6,988 nucleotides of DNA from Aestuariivirga sp. (lineage in GTDB: Bacteria > Pseudomonadota > Alphaproteobacteria > Rhizobiales > Aestuariivirgaceae), in assembly GCA_020252385.1 (NCBI GenBank), contig JADCDC010000541.1:1-6988 (forward strand), read 5' to 3'. Shown in pieces: positions 1 to 6,040 of the stretch; within the stretch, counting starts at the first letter, position 1; each line of letters begins with the position of its first letter. Both the position numbers and the translations under genes were made by a program. Under the pieces are notes generated by a model. It ran no database searches and was not told where the DNA came from. It saw only the letters and a list, made by a program, of their open reading frames with translations.

Positions 1-1112
1 AACAGCGCCACTGTCCCCAGGATCATGGAGGCGAGACCCTGGCCTGACAGCGACCCCGCACCTTCCGCAACAGACAGCAACTCCCGCGCGGCCATGCCGA
101 TTTCGTGGTGGCCCTTGGCGTTGCACAGGCAGAACTCGGAAAGGCACAGGTGGCCGTCGAAGATCTGGCTGACCTTGTCGGGTGTCTTGCGGGCCCAGGC
201 GATGAATTCCTTCTGGAACACCTCTTTCCAGCGGCCCCGCATCTGAGCGCACAGGCCCATCAGGGCACTGGCCTCACCCACTTCCCGGGCCAGGCCTGCC
301 GCCATGGCCGAAACGCGCGTTTCCTCCGCCACGGCGCTGGCCTTGTCGAAATCTCCGCTGTGGAGGTGAAGCAGGCCCCAGGCGAGGGAGGCGCGGATTC
401 GGTCGGTCTGACTCACCGGATCGACCGCGGGAATGGCCAATGCCTTCTCATAGAGGGCCACGGCCTGCGCAGAAGGGCCAAGGCCAAGCTCCAGGTGCAG
501 ACTCTGGCGCAGTTGGTTGAACAGGCGGATCGCCTCACCACGATTGCCGTCATCGAGGGCTCTCTGCATCAGCGCGCATTGAGCGGGCTCGTCGCTGGGA
601 TCGACGGCAATCAGCCGGTGCCAGAGCCTGCCGGCGCGAAGCAGCTCGAGATGCCGCTGCGCCAGCCGCGTGCGGGGAGCGTCGAGCCAGTCGATGTAAA
701 GGTCATCCGGCAGGAGCACACCCCGGTAAAGGTCTGCGGCCGCGGCGCAGGTCTCGGCCGTCGGCGTGCGGAGTGCGGCGATGGCGGCGGCCTCGAAACG
801 TTCCGCGTCGACCACGACGTCCGCCCCCGGCGCCAGTGCGATGGTGTCTCCGCCCGTGCTCAGCAGGTCATTGTTGCCGAGCGCCTTGCGGGCGAAATGG
901 ACGGCCTTGCGCAAACCGGCTCCCGCAACCTCCGGATCGGAATCCGGCCAGAACAGCTCAACCACCTGTTCGCGGTGCATGCGATGCTGCGGCGTGACCG
1001 CCAGCAGCTTCACCAGGGCTGCGGCCCGGTCGCGGCGCCAGAGCTGCGGTTCGACGGCAACGCCGTCCAACGTCACGGAAAACCCGCCAAGTACCTGAAT
1101 TTCAACGTGCAA
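1..1112 (-). CDS. BTAD/SARP-like transcriptional regulator, 3' end outside window
   Basis: The minus strand is open from about 1112 to the left edge (370 codons), so the C-terminus is missing. Residues 1-95 resemble an OmpR-type winged-helix DNA-binding domain: a QVLGGFSVTLDG opening, then REQVVELFWPD and an LRKAVHFARKALG recognition-helix region. From about residue 98 to 245 there is a bacterial transcriptional activation domain with its usual landmarks: VDAERFE, ADLYRGVLLPDDLYIDWLD, and a TPR-like stretch ending ELGLGPSAQAVALYEKAL. The remainder is Ala/Leu-rich and helical, consistent with further TPR-like repeats. It is probably a DNA-binding activator. The TTG at 1112 is chosen because it places the family-typical LGGF motif at residues 8-11 and has a GGGGG run (1118-1122) just upstream. 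In-frame TTG codons at 1124 and 1130 and a GTG at 1157 are alternatives. It diverges from the peroxiredoxin gene, so it may control that unit. The domain call is strong; the target and effector are unknown. Confidence 0.85.
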   Translation of the reverse strand, partial: MHVEIQVLGGFSVTLDGVAVEPQLWRRDRAAALVKLLAVTPQHRMHREQVVELFWPDSDPEVAGAGLRKAVHFARKALGNNDLLSTGGDTIALAPGADVVVDAERFEAAAIAALRTPTAETCAAAADLYRGVLLPDDLYIDWLDAPRTRLAQRHLELLRAGRLWHRLIAVDPSDEPAQCALMQRALDDGNRGEAIRLFNQLRQSLHLELGLGPSAQAVALYEKALAIPAVDPVSQTDRIRASLAWGLLHLHSGDFDKASAVAEETRVSAMAAGLAREVGEASALMGLCAQMRGRWKEVFQKEFIAWARKTPDKVSQIFDGHLCLSEFCLCNAKGHHEIGMAARELLSVAEGAGSLSGQGLASMILGTVAL

Positions 1113-1239
1113 CTTAGCCCCCAAAGTCAAATCCGCCGCGGCACGTGAGGGCGTCACAGCGCCTTCGCCCCCGGGGAACGCTGGCGGAACATAGCTGCGC
1201 AAGTGTGGTGCTGCAATTGACAAGCAAGGGAGGAACACC
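1113..1239. promoter_or_regulatory. Divergent intergenic region between regulator and peroxiredoxin genes
   Basis: This 127-bp gap must hold the start signals for the leftward regulator gene and the rightward peroxiredoxin/flavoprotein unit, since the genes diverge. I see no convincing -35/-10 pair. A TTGACA at 1217-1222 is too close to the ATG at 1240 to act as a normal -35 element for that gene. Small symmetric elements are present: CACGTG at 1142-1147, CCCCGGGG in the 1170s, and a CAGCG...CGCTG inverted pair flanking it. None can be assigned to a regulator. The regulatory role is inferred from gene layout. Confidence 0.45.
1226..1233 (+). promoter_or_regulatory. Ribosome binding site of the peroxiredoxin gene
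   Basis: AAGGGAGG lies 6 nt before the ATG at 1240. It is a strong Shine-Dalgarno match and fixes that start, which also gives the family-typical N-terminus (MSLRINDIAPDF). Confidence 0.8.
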
Positions 1240-1911
1240 ATGTCACTTCGCATCAACGACATCGCGCCGGACTTCACCGCCGAGACCACGCAAGGTCCCA
1301 TCTCCTTTCACGAATGGCTGGGCGGATCCTGGGGCGTGCTGTTCTCGCACCCCAAGGATTTCAAGCCCGTGTGCACCACGGAACTGGGCCAGATGGCCCA
1401 CCTGTCGCAGGAGTTCGCGAGGCGCGGCGTCAAGCTCATCGGTCTTTCGGTCGATCCGGTCGACAGACATGCGCTGTGGGCCAAGGACATTGCGGAGACG
1501 CAGGGCGCAGCACCCGACTTCCCCATGATCGGCGATCCGGACCTTGCCGTGGCCAAGCTCTACGACATGCTGCCCGCCGCCGCAGGCGACAGCGCCGAGG
1601 GGCGCACCGCCGCCGACAACCAGACTGTGCGGCATGTGTTCATCATCGGGCCCGACAAGAAGATCAAGCTGATGATCGCCTATCCGATGACCACAGGCCG
1701 GAACTTCGACGAGATCCTGCGCGTGATCGACAGCCTGCAGCTGACGGCCGCCCACCGCGTCGCCACCCCGGCGAACTGGACGCGCGGGCAGGACGTGATC
1801 ATCGCGGGTTCTGTAAGCGACGAGGAGGCAAGGCGCCTCTATCCGGATGGCTGGGCTGCGCCCAAGCCCTATCTGCGCATCGTGCCGCAACCCGGCAGCG
1901 TCAAGCGCTAA
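1240..1911 (+). CDS. 1-Cys peroxiredoxin, Prx6 type, with Lys in the active-site motif
   Basis: A 223-residue peroxiredoxin of usual Prx6-family length. Such enzymes reduce hydrogen peroxide or organic peroxides in the cytosol through a peroxidatic cysteine. The thioredoxin-fold start (IAPDF, residues 8-12) leads to the active site HPKDFKPVCTTE (37-48), with Cys45 as the only cysteine in the protein, so a 1-Cys mechanism with an external reductant is expected. Arg131 (TVRHVFII) matches the conserved active-site Arg, and YPMTTGRNFDEILRVIDSLQ (148-167) is a Prx6 hallmark. The C-terminal extension ends with a PKPYLR motif typical of the group. The oddity is residue 42: the motif is normally PxxxT/SxxC, but codon AAG gives Lys where Thr or Ser helps activate the peroxide. 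The gene has a strong ribosome site and lies 13 nt from the flavoprotein gene, so the two are almost certainly cotranscribed. The family is certain; activity with Lys42 is not. Confidence 0.95.
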   Translation: MSLRINDIAPDFTAETTQGPISFHEWLGGSWGVLFSHPKDFKPVCTTELGQMAHLSQEFARRGVKLIGLSVDPVDRHALWAKDIAETQGAAPDFPMIGDPDLAVAKLYDMLPAAAGDSAEGRTAADNQTVRHVFIIGPDKKIKLMIAYPMTTGRNFDEILRVIDSLQLTAAHRVATPANWTRGQDVIIAGSVSDEEARRLYPDGWAAPKPYLRIVPQPGSVKR

Positions 1912-1916
1912 GGAAG
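1910..1916 (+). promoter_or_regulatory. Ribosome binding site of the flavoprotein gene, overlapping the preceding stop
   Basis: AAGGAAG shares its first two bases with the peroxiredoxin TAA stop and lies 8 nt before the ATG at 1925. It decides that start over the longer reading from 1847, which would overlap the peroxiredoxin gene and place 26 unrelated residues before the nucleotide-binding motif. The arrangement suggests translational coupling. Confidence 0.75.
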
Positions 1917-1924
1917 ACAATCAC

Positions 1925-3079
1925 ATGAAACCCCGCATCCTCATTCTTGGCGCCGGCTTCGGCGGGCTCGAACTGTCCACCTCCCTCTCCGAGGCGATGG
2001 GCGAGAACATTGACGTTACCCTCATCGACAAGTCGGACGGCTTCGTCTTCGGCTTCTCGAAACTGGACCTGCTGTTCGGCCGCTCGCCGGAAGAGATGAT
2101 CCGCAATCCCTATTCGGACTATGCCAAGCCCGGCGTGCGGCTGTTGCGCGAAACCATCACCGCCATCGATGCCGAGGCCAAGCGCGTGACCACCGACAAG
2201 ACGGTGCACGAGGCGGATATCCTGGTGATTGCGCTCGGTGCGGATTACGACGTCAGCTCAACGCCCGGCATCGTGATGGGAGTGAACGAGTTCTACTCCG
2301 TCGCGGGTGCGGCACATCTGGCCAAGGTCCTTCCTCGATTTCAGGGCGGCGACGTTGTCGTGGGTGTCTGCGGCGCGCCCTACAAGTGCCCGCCCGCGCC
2401 CGCCGAGTGCGCCTTGATGATGCATGACTATGTAAAGGCCCGCGGACTCGATGGCGCAACGCGGATCACCCTCGTCAATCCGCTTCCGTCACCCGTGCCG
2501 CCCTCTCCAGACACGTCAAAGGCAATCCTCGCTGCTTTCAAGGAGCGCGGAATCACATTCATCCCCAGCACGCGCGTGATGGCCGTGGAAGGGAAGACGG
2601 TGGCGCTGGACAATGGCTCGACCTTGCCATGCGATCTCTTCCTCGGCGTTCCGAAGAACCGCGCGGCGGATGTGGTGGTCGCGGCGGGGCTGACGGAAAG
2701 CGGTTGGGTTCCGGTCGATCCCTATACGCTGCAGACCAGGCATCCCGGCGTCTATGCCGTGGGCGATCTGGCCAATACCGGCGTGCCCAAGGCGGGGGTC
2801 TATGCCGAGGGTGCGGCCCGCGCCGTTGCAGCCAACATCATTTCTCAACTCCGCAATGAAGAACAGACGGCCAGAAACCCCGGCGCGGGATCCTGCTACA
2901 TCGAGTTCGGCGCAGACCGCATCGCCCGGGTGGACGTCGACTTCCTGTCTGGCCCGAAGCCGTTCGGCACATTTCATGGCGCTTCCCAGGCGCTGCGTGT
3001 CGACAAGGAACACTTCGGTTCGAGCCGCCGCGCCCGCTGGTTTGGCAGGCAGGCAGGCGGCGGAAACCGTCAGATCTGA
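1925..3079 (+). CDS. SQR-like FAD-dependent NAD(P)/quinone oxidoreductase
   Basis: A 384-residue flavoprotein of the two-dinucleotide-binding-domain family, closest in motifs to sulfide:quinone oxidoreductases and the flavocytochrome c sulfide dehydrogenase flavoprotein. ILILGAGFGG (5-14) is the N-terminal FAD Rossmann motif, with the acidic end of strand 2 at Asp35 (VTLIDKSDG). VIALGAD (101-107) is the usual second FAD-contact segment, and VYAVGDLAN (276-284) is the C-terminal FAD motif. Residues 149-162 hold Cys149, Cys155 and Cys162 in a CGAPYKCPPAPAEC stretch. The YKCPP element resembles the redox-cysteine region of sulfide dehydrogenases, and Cys324 (GSCYIEF) is a candidate partner. Known members oxidise sulfide to polysulfide or sulfur and pass electrons to quinone or cytochrome; many relatives are uncharacterised. 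There is no signal peptide or clear membrane helix, although SQRs are peripheral membrane proteins. Coupling to the peroxiredoxin suggests sulfide/persulfide handling or supply of reducing power to it. The fold is secure; the substrate is inferred. Confidence 0.88.
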   Translation: MKPRILILGAGFGGLELSTSLSEAMGENIDVTLIDKSDGFVFGFSKLDLLFGRSPEEMIRNPYSDYAKPGVRLLRETITAIDAEAKRVTTDKTVHEADILVIALGADYDVSSTPGIVMGVNEFYSVAGAAHLAKVLPRFQGGDVVVGVCGAPYKCPPAPAECALMMHDYVKARGLDGATRITLVNPLPSPVPPSPDTSKAILAAFKERGITFIPSTRVMAVEGKTVALDNGSTLPCDLFLGVPKNRAADVVVAAGLTESGWVPVDPYTLQTRHPGVYAVGDLANTGVPKAGVYAEGAARAVAANIISQLRNEEQTARNPGAGSCYIEFGADRIARVDVDFLSGPKPFGTFHGASQALRVDKEHFGSSRRARWFGRQAGGGNRQI

Positions 3080-3124
3080 AAGAGGTTGTGTATCCATTCC
3101 GTGAGGCGAGGATCCATCGGAGAC

Positions 3125-3154
3125 GGCCGCAATGAGCGCGAAGCCATTGCGGCC
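3125..3154. terminator. Perfect 10-bp inverted repeat between convergent genes, possible terminator
   Basis: GGCCGCAATG (3125-3134) and CATTGCGGCC (3145-3154) are exact reverse complements around a 10-nt loop. The hairpin lies 45 nt after the flavoprotein stop and about 130 nt past the dehydrogenase stop on the other strand. Position and stability suit a transcription terminator or mRNA 3'-end protector. No U-run follows on either strand, so it is not a classical intrinsic terminator, and another role such as a protein-binding site is possible. Confidence 0.5.
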
Positions 3155-3239
3155 AAGTCTTCCCACAGGCTGGCGGCCCTCGAACGCGACAATCATCATC
3201 GAATTCGCATCGAGTAGTCCGACTCAGATTGAGCCACCG

Positions 3240-3252
3240 ATCCGGACCGGAT
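3240..3252. repeat. Short palindrome ATCCGG-A-CCGGAT
   Basis: A 13-bp perfect palindrome with one central base lies 30 bp past the aldehyde dehydrogenase stop codon. As RNA the loop would be too short for all pairs to form, so a DNA-level site or chance are both possible. The rest of the gap around it (3253-3280) is AT-rich compared with the genes, as expected for non-coding DNA. Confidence 0.3.
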
Positions 3253-3282
3253 GAACAACATATTGAAAGGTTAAATCTCGCT

Positions 3283-4698
3283 CTAGCCTCTGAGCCGGAA
3301 CATCCAATCGAGTGTCCGCCGTGCGCGCGTGCCGTAGGGCGGCTGCAGCGCGAGCTGGATCGACGAAATCGGGCCTTGATGGAACACGGGCCTGAGCTTC
3401 GAGAAGGTGAGGAAACCCTCGTAGCCATGATAGTGCCCCATGCCGCTCGCGCCAACGCCGCCGAATGGCAGGTCGTGCTGTCCCACCTGTACGATCGCCT
3501 CGTTCACCCCGACGCTGCCTGAGATGATGCGCGTGATGTACATGTCGGCGAGGCGTTTTTCGTTGGTGAATGGATAGAACGACAATGGCCGGTCGTGGCT
3601 GTTCACGTAGTCAATGACCTCCTCCGGGTCACGGTAGGTCTTGATCGGAAGAAGCGGCCCGAAGATTTCCTCCTGCATGACCGTCATGTCTTCATTGACG
3701 CCGAGAAGGATGTGCGGCGGCAGCTTGCGCCGGGCGGCGTCCGGCTTCTGGCCGTGGGCGAGATTGACGACGGTGGCTCCCTTTTCTTCCGCATCCCGCA
3801 GCATCGCAGTGAGCCGGTCATAGGCGCGCTGGTTGATGATCGACGTGTAGTCGGGACTGTTGAGATCAGGATATCTCTCGGCAACGAGGCGGCGCGCATT
3901 GGCGACGAACTCCTCGGTCTTGTCTTCGGGCAGGAACAGGTAGTCGACATTGACGCAGACCTGGCCGGCATTGATGCACTTGGCCCAGATGATGCGCTCG
4001 GCGGCGGTGGTGATCGGGAAATCCGGGGCGACCACGGCAGGAGCCTTGCCCCCCAGCTCCAGCGTCACCGGGCACAGGTTGGCGGCGGCCGATGCCATGA
4101 CGGCGCGCCCCGTCGCGCTCGAGCCCGTGAATACGAGGTGGTCGAAGGGCAACGACGAGAAGGCCGGGCCCCGACCGCCGCATTCGAAGAAGGTGAGCTT
4201 GTCGGGTGGCAGGTAGCGGGCGCTGATCTCGGCCAGCAGCCTCGAGAGCCGCGGCGAGTTCTCCGACATCTTGACCATGGCGCGGTTGCCGGCAGCCAGG
4301 ATATCGATGAGCGGCCCGAACGAGAGCTGGATCGGAAAGTTCCAGGGCACGATGACGCCGATGACTCCGAGTGGCTGGGGTATCACGCGATTGCTTGCAC
4401 CGGGAAAGACCAGCCAGTCGACCGACCGCTTCTGTGGCCGCATCCACTTTGCCAGGTGGGAGATCGCGCTGCGGATCCCTTCCCGCACCGGAAACAGCTC
4501 GAGCAGCCGCGTTTCGACCGCCGAACGCACGCCGAAATCCGCATCGATCGCCGCCACGATCTCGGTTTCGTTTTCGGTGATCATGCGGTGCAGTGCCTCG
4601 AGGTCGGCACGGCGGCTCCCGGCGCCGGGGATCGGGTCCTTGAGATAGGCGGCGCGCTGGCGCGCGAGGCAGTCGGTGAATTCCTTCGGGACTTCCAT
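3283..4698 (-). CDS. Aldehyde dehydrogenase, coniferyl-aldehyde dehydrogenase type
   Basis: A 471-residue NAD(P)-dependent aldehyde dehydrogenase that oxidises an aldehyde to its carboxylate in the cytosol. It resembles the coniferyl-aldehyde dehydrogenase branch: short for the superfamily, with an early ALHRMITENETEIVAAIDADFG region (about 35-56). Landmarks in order are PWNFP (118-122) with the catalytic Asn120, the nucleotide-site FTGSSATGR (190-198), Glu214 in LELGGK, the nucleophile Cys248 in NAGQVC, and EEIFGP (343-348). PFGGVGASGMGHYHGYEGF (411-429) is the usual C-terminal signature. After the nucleophile this protein reads VNVDY, where I recall APDY in typical coniferyl-type enzymes, so the substrate may differ. 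A GGAGAG ribosome site near 4707-4714 supports the ATG at 4698. It is the last of three same-strand genes, 75 nt after the alcohol dehydrogenase, and most simply oxidises that enzyme's product. The family is secure; the coniferyl substrate is not. Confidence 0.93.
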   Translation of the reverse strand: MEVPKEFTDCLARQRAAYLKDPIPGAGSRRADLEALHRMITENETEIVAAIDADFGVRSAVETRLLELFPVREGIRSAISHLAKWMRPQKRSVDWLVFPGASNRVIPQPLGVIGVIVPWNFPIQLSFGPLIDILAAGNRAMVKMSENSPRLSRLLAEISARYLPPDKLTFFECGGRGPAFSSLPFDHLVFTGSSATGRAVMASAAANLCPVTLELGGKAPAVVAPDFPITTAAERIIWAKCINAGQVCVNVDYLFLPEDKTEEFVANARRLVAERYPDLNSPDYTSIINQRAYDRLTAMLRDAEEKGATVVNLAHGQKPDAARRKLPPHILLGVNEDMTVMQEEIFGPLLPIKTYRDPEEVIDYVNSHDRPLSFYPFTNEKRLADMYITRIISGSVGVNEAIVQVGQHDLPFGGVGASGMGHYHGYEGFLTFSKLRPVFHQGPISSIQLALQPPYGTRARRTLDWMFRLRG

Positions 4699-4773
4699 GG
4701 ATGGGCTCTCTCCATTCTGGGCGACCGTTCGGCACGGCCCGGATGTCTTCAGCTTCCGGCAGCAGCCTGGCGC

Positions 4774-5994
4774 TTATCCGAGGCTCTGCACAGGGCTCCG
4801 TCCGGCAACCTGATCGATCACGTGGCGGCAGTCGGCTTCCGACATGTACTTTGGAACCGGATAGGTGCCATGCGCCTCTGCGAGCGCGCGGCGTACCAGC
4901 TCCGGGATGTCCTTGGCATCAACCTTGTCGAGCGTCGCGGGGATGCCCAACAGCGCATTCAGCCGGCGCAACTCGGCGATGAAGGCCCGGGCGGAGGTTC
5001 GCTCGTCCTTGTCAGTCCCCACCAGCCCGCACGCACGGGCAAGCTCCGCCATCGGCGCCGCGGCCGTGTCGAGGTAGAAGTCGAGGACATAGGGCAGGAT
5101 CACCGCGTTCACCAAGCCATGCGGCAGGTGGTAGACTGCGCCGATCTGGTGCGAAATGGCATGGACATATCCAACGCTCGCCTTGGTGAAGGCCAGTCCC
5201 GCCTGGCAGGACGCCACGGCGAGGGATTGACGCGCTGCGACGTCACGTCCGTCCTCGTACACCTTGGGCAGGTCGCGGACGATGACACGCGTTGCCCCCA
5301 GCGACATCGCCCGGGTTGCCGGCGTGGCAAGCGTGGAGAGATAGGATTCGACGGCATGCGTCAGCGCGTCCATTCCGGTGGCGGCAGTGACCCCCGGCGG
5401 CAGGCCAAGCATGAGGTTCGGATCGAGCGCGATGGCGACCGGGACCAGCTTGTTGTCCACGATCGCGAATTTCCGCTGTGCCTGCGGATCGGAGATGACC
5501 GAGACGACCGTGACCTCGGAGCCCGTGCCAGCAGTCGTCGGGATGGCAAAGAACGGCAGCACCGCCTTGCGCACCTTGAAATACCCATCCAGCGCCTGCG
5601 GGCTGCAGTCCCGCGCAGCGCAGGCGATGATCGCCTTGGCCGCATCGATCGGCGATCCCCCGCCCACCGCCAGAACCGCGTCGGCGCGTGCATCCTTCAG
5701 GCGGGCAACACCGTTCATCACCACGGCGATCGTCGGATCCGGTTCGACATCGGAATAGACGTGGGCGGTGATGCCGGCTGCCTTCAGGGCGGCCAGCACG
5801 GGATCAACGACCTTCAGGTCCAGCAGCACCGCATCGGTCACCACCAGCACGGAGCGCAAGCCACGGTCGGCGATCATCCCCACGAGTTCAGCGGACGAGC
5901 CTCGTCCGGTGAAGATGAACGGCGTCGGCGCGGGCGCCAGCTTCGTCGCAATTCCCAATCCTCGGACGCGCAGTCGGTAGATGAAATCGTTCAA
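4774..5994 (-). CDS. Iron-containing (group III) alcohol dehydrogenase
   Basis: A 406-residue NAD(P)-dependent alcohol dehydrogenase of the Fe-ADH family, interconverting an alcohol and an aldehyde or ketone. GGGSPIDAAK (111-120) is the dinucleotide-binding motif, and IPTTAGTGSEVT (151-162) is the family signature. The expected metal ligands are all present: Asp209 and His213 (MDALTHAVESY), His278 (VHAISH) and His292 (LPHG), by comparison with FucO. His282 matches the extra active-site His. The start is TTG at 5994: an in-frame TAA lies at 6012-6010, five codons upstream, an AAGG ribosome site lies 8 nt before the TTG, and no in-frame ATG occurs before residue 40. The gene follows the sulfatase by 46 nt and precedes the aldehyde dehydrogenase by 75 nt, so it probably oxidises an alcohol released by the sulfatase. 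The family is certain; the substrate is unknown. Confidence 0.94.
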   Translation of the reverse strand: MNDFIYRLRVRGLGIATKLAPAPTPFIFTGRGSSAELVGMIADRGLRSVLVVTDAVLLDLKVVDPVLAALKAAGITAHVYSDVEPDPTIAVVMNGVARLKDARADAVLAVGGGSPIDAAKAIIACAARDCSPQALDGYFKVRKAVLPFFAIPTTAGTGSEVTVVSVISDPQAQRKFAIVDNKLVPVAIALDPNLMLGLPPGVTAATGMDALTHAVESYLSTLATPATRAMSLGATRVIVRDLPKVYEDGRDVAARQSLAVASCQAGLAFTKASVGYVHAISHQIGAVYHLPHGLVNAVILPYVLDFYLDTAAAPMAELARACGLVGTDKDERTSARAFIAELRRLNALLGIPATLDKVDAKDIPELVRRALAEAHGTYPVPKYMSEADCRHVIDQVAGRSPVQSLG

Positions 5995-6002
5995 CGGTGT
6001 AA

Positions 6003-6006
6003 CCTT
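6003..6006 (-). promoter_or_regulatory. Ribosome binding site supporting the TTG start of the alcohol dehydrogenase
   Basis: AAGG on the minus strand lies 8 nt upstream of the TTG at 5994, inside the 46-nt gap after the sulfatase stop. Together with the in-frame TAA just before it, this leaves the TTG as the best start. Confidence 0.6.
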
Positions 6007-6040
6007 GTGTTAGGGGAAAGTTGCTGGGTTTCTAAGCTCA

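Noticed and set aside
105..1148. Long + strand open frame of 347 codons opposite the regulator
   Set aside because: Its translation has no recognisable domain, whereas the minus strand here reads as a clear winged-helix/BTAD protein. GC-rich codon use opens the complementary frame.
1187..1204. Possible sigma-54 promoter around TGGCGGAACATAGCTGC
   Set aside because: The GG and GC pairs are not separated by the required 10 nt in any alignment I tried.
1217..1222. TTGACA as a -35 promoter element for the peroxiredoxin gene
   Set aside because: A -10 element at normal spacing would fall at or after the ATG at 1240, and the ribosome site would not be in the transcript.
1243..1920. Minus-strand open frame antisense to the peroxiredoxin
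   Set aside because: It mirrors the peroxiredoxin almost exactly, has no family motifs, and the sense frame has a strong ribosome site and a full set of conserved residues.
2516..3199. Minus-strand open frame of 227 codons that starts in the convergent gap and runs into the flavoprotein gene
   Set aside because: The first 40 residues come from the gap and look superficially protein-like, but I recognise no family and the rest is antisense to conserved flavoprotein sequence. A gene remnant in the gap cannot be excluded without a homology search.
3229..3522. Small + strand open frame overlapping the aldehyde dehydrogenase 3' end
   Set aside because: Most of it is antisense to the conserved C-terminal part of the dehydrogenase, and no clear ribosome site precedes it.
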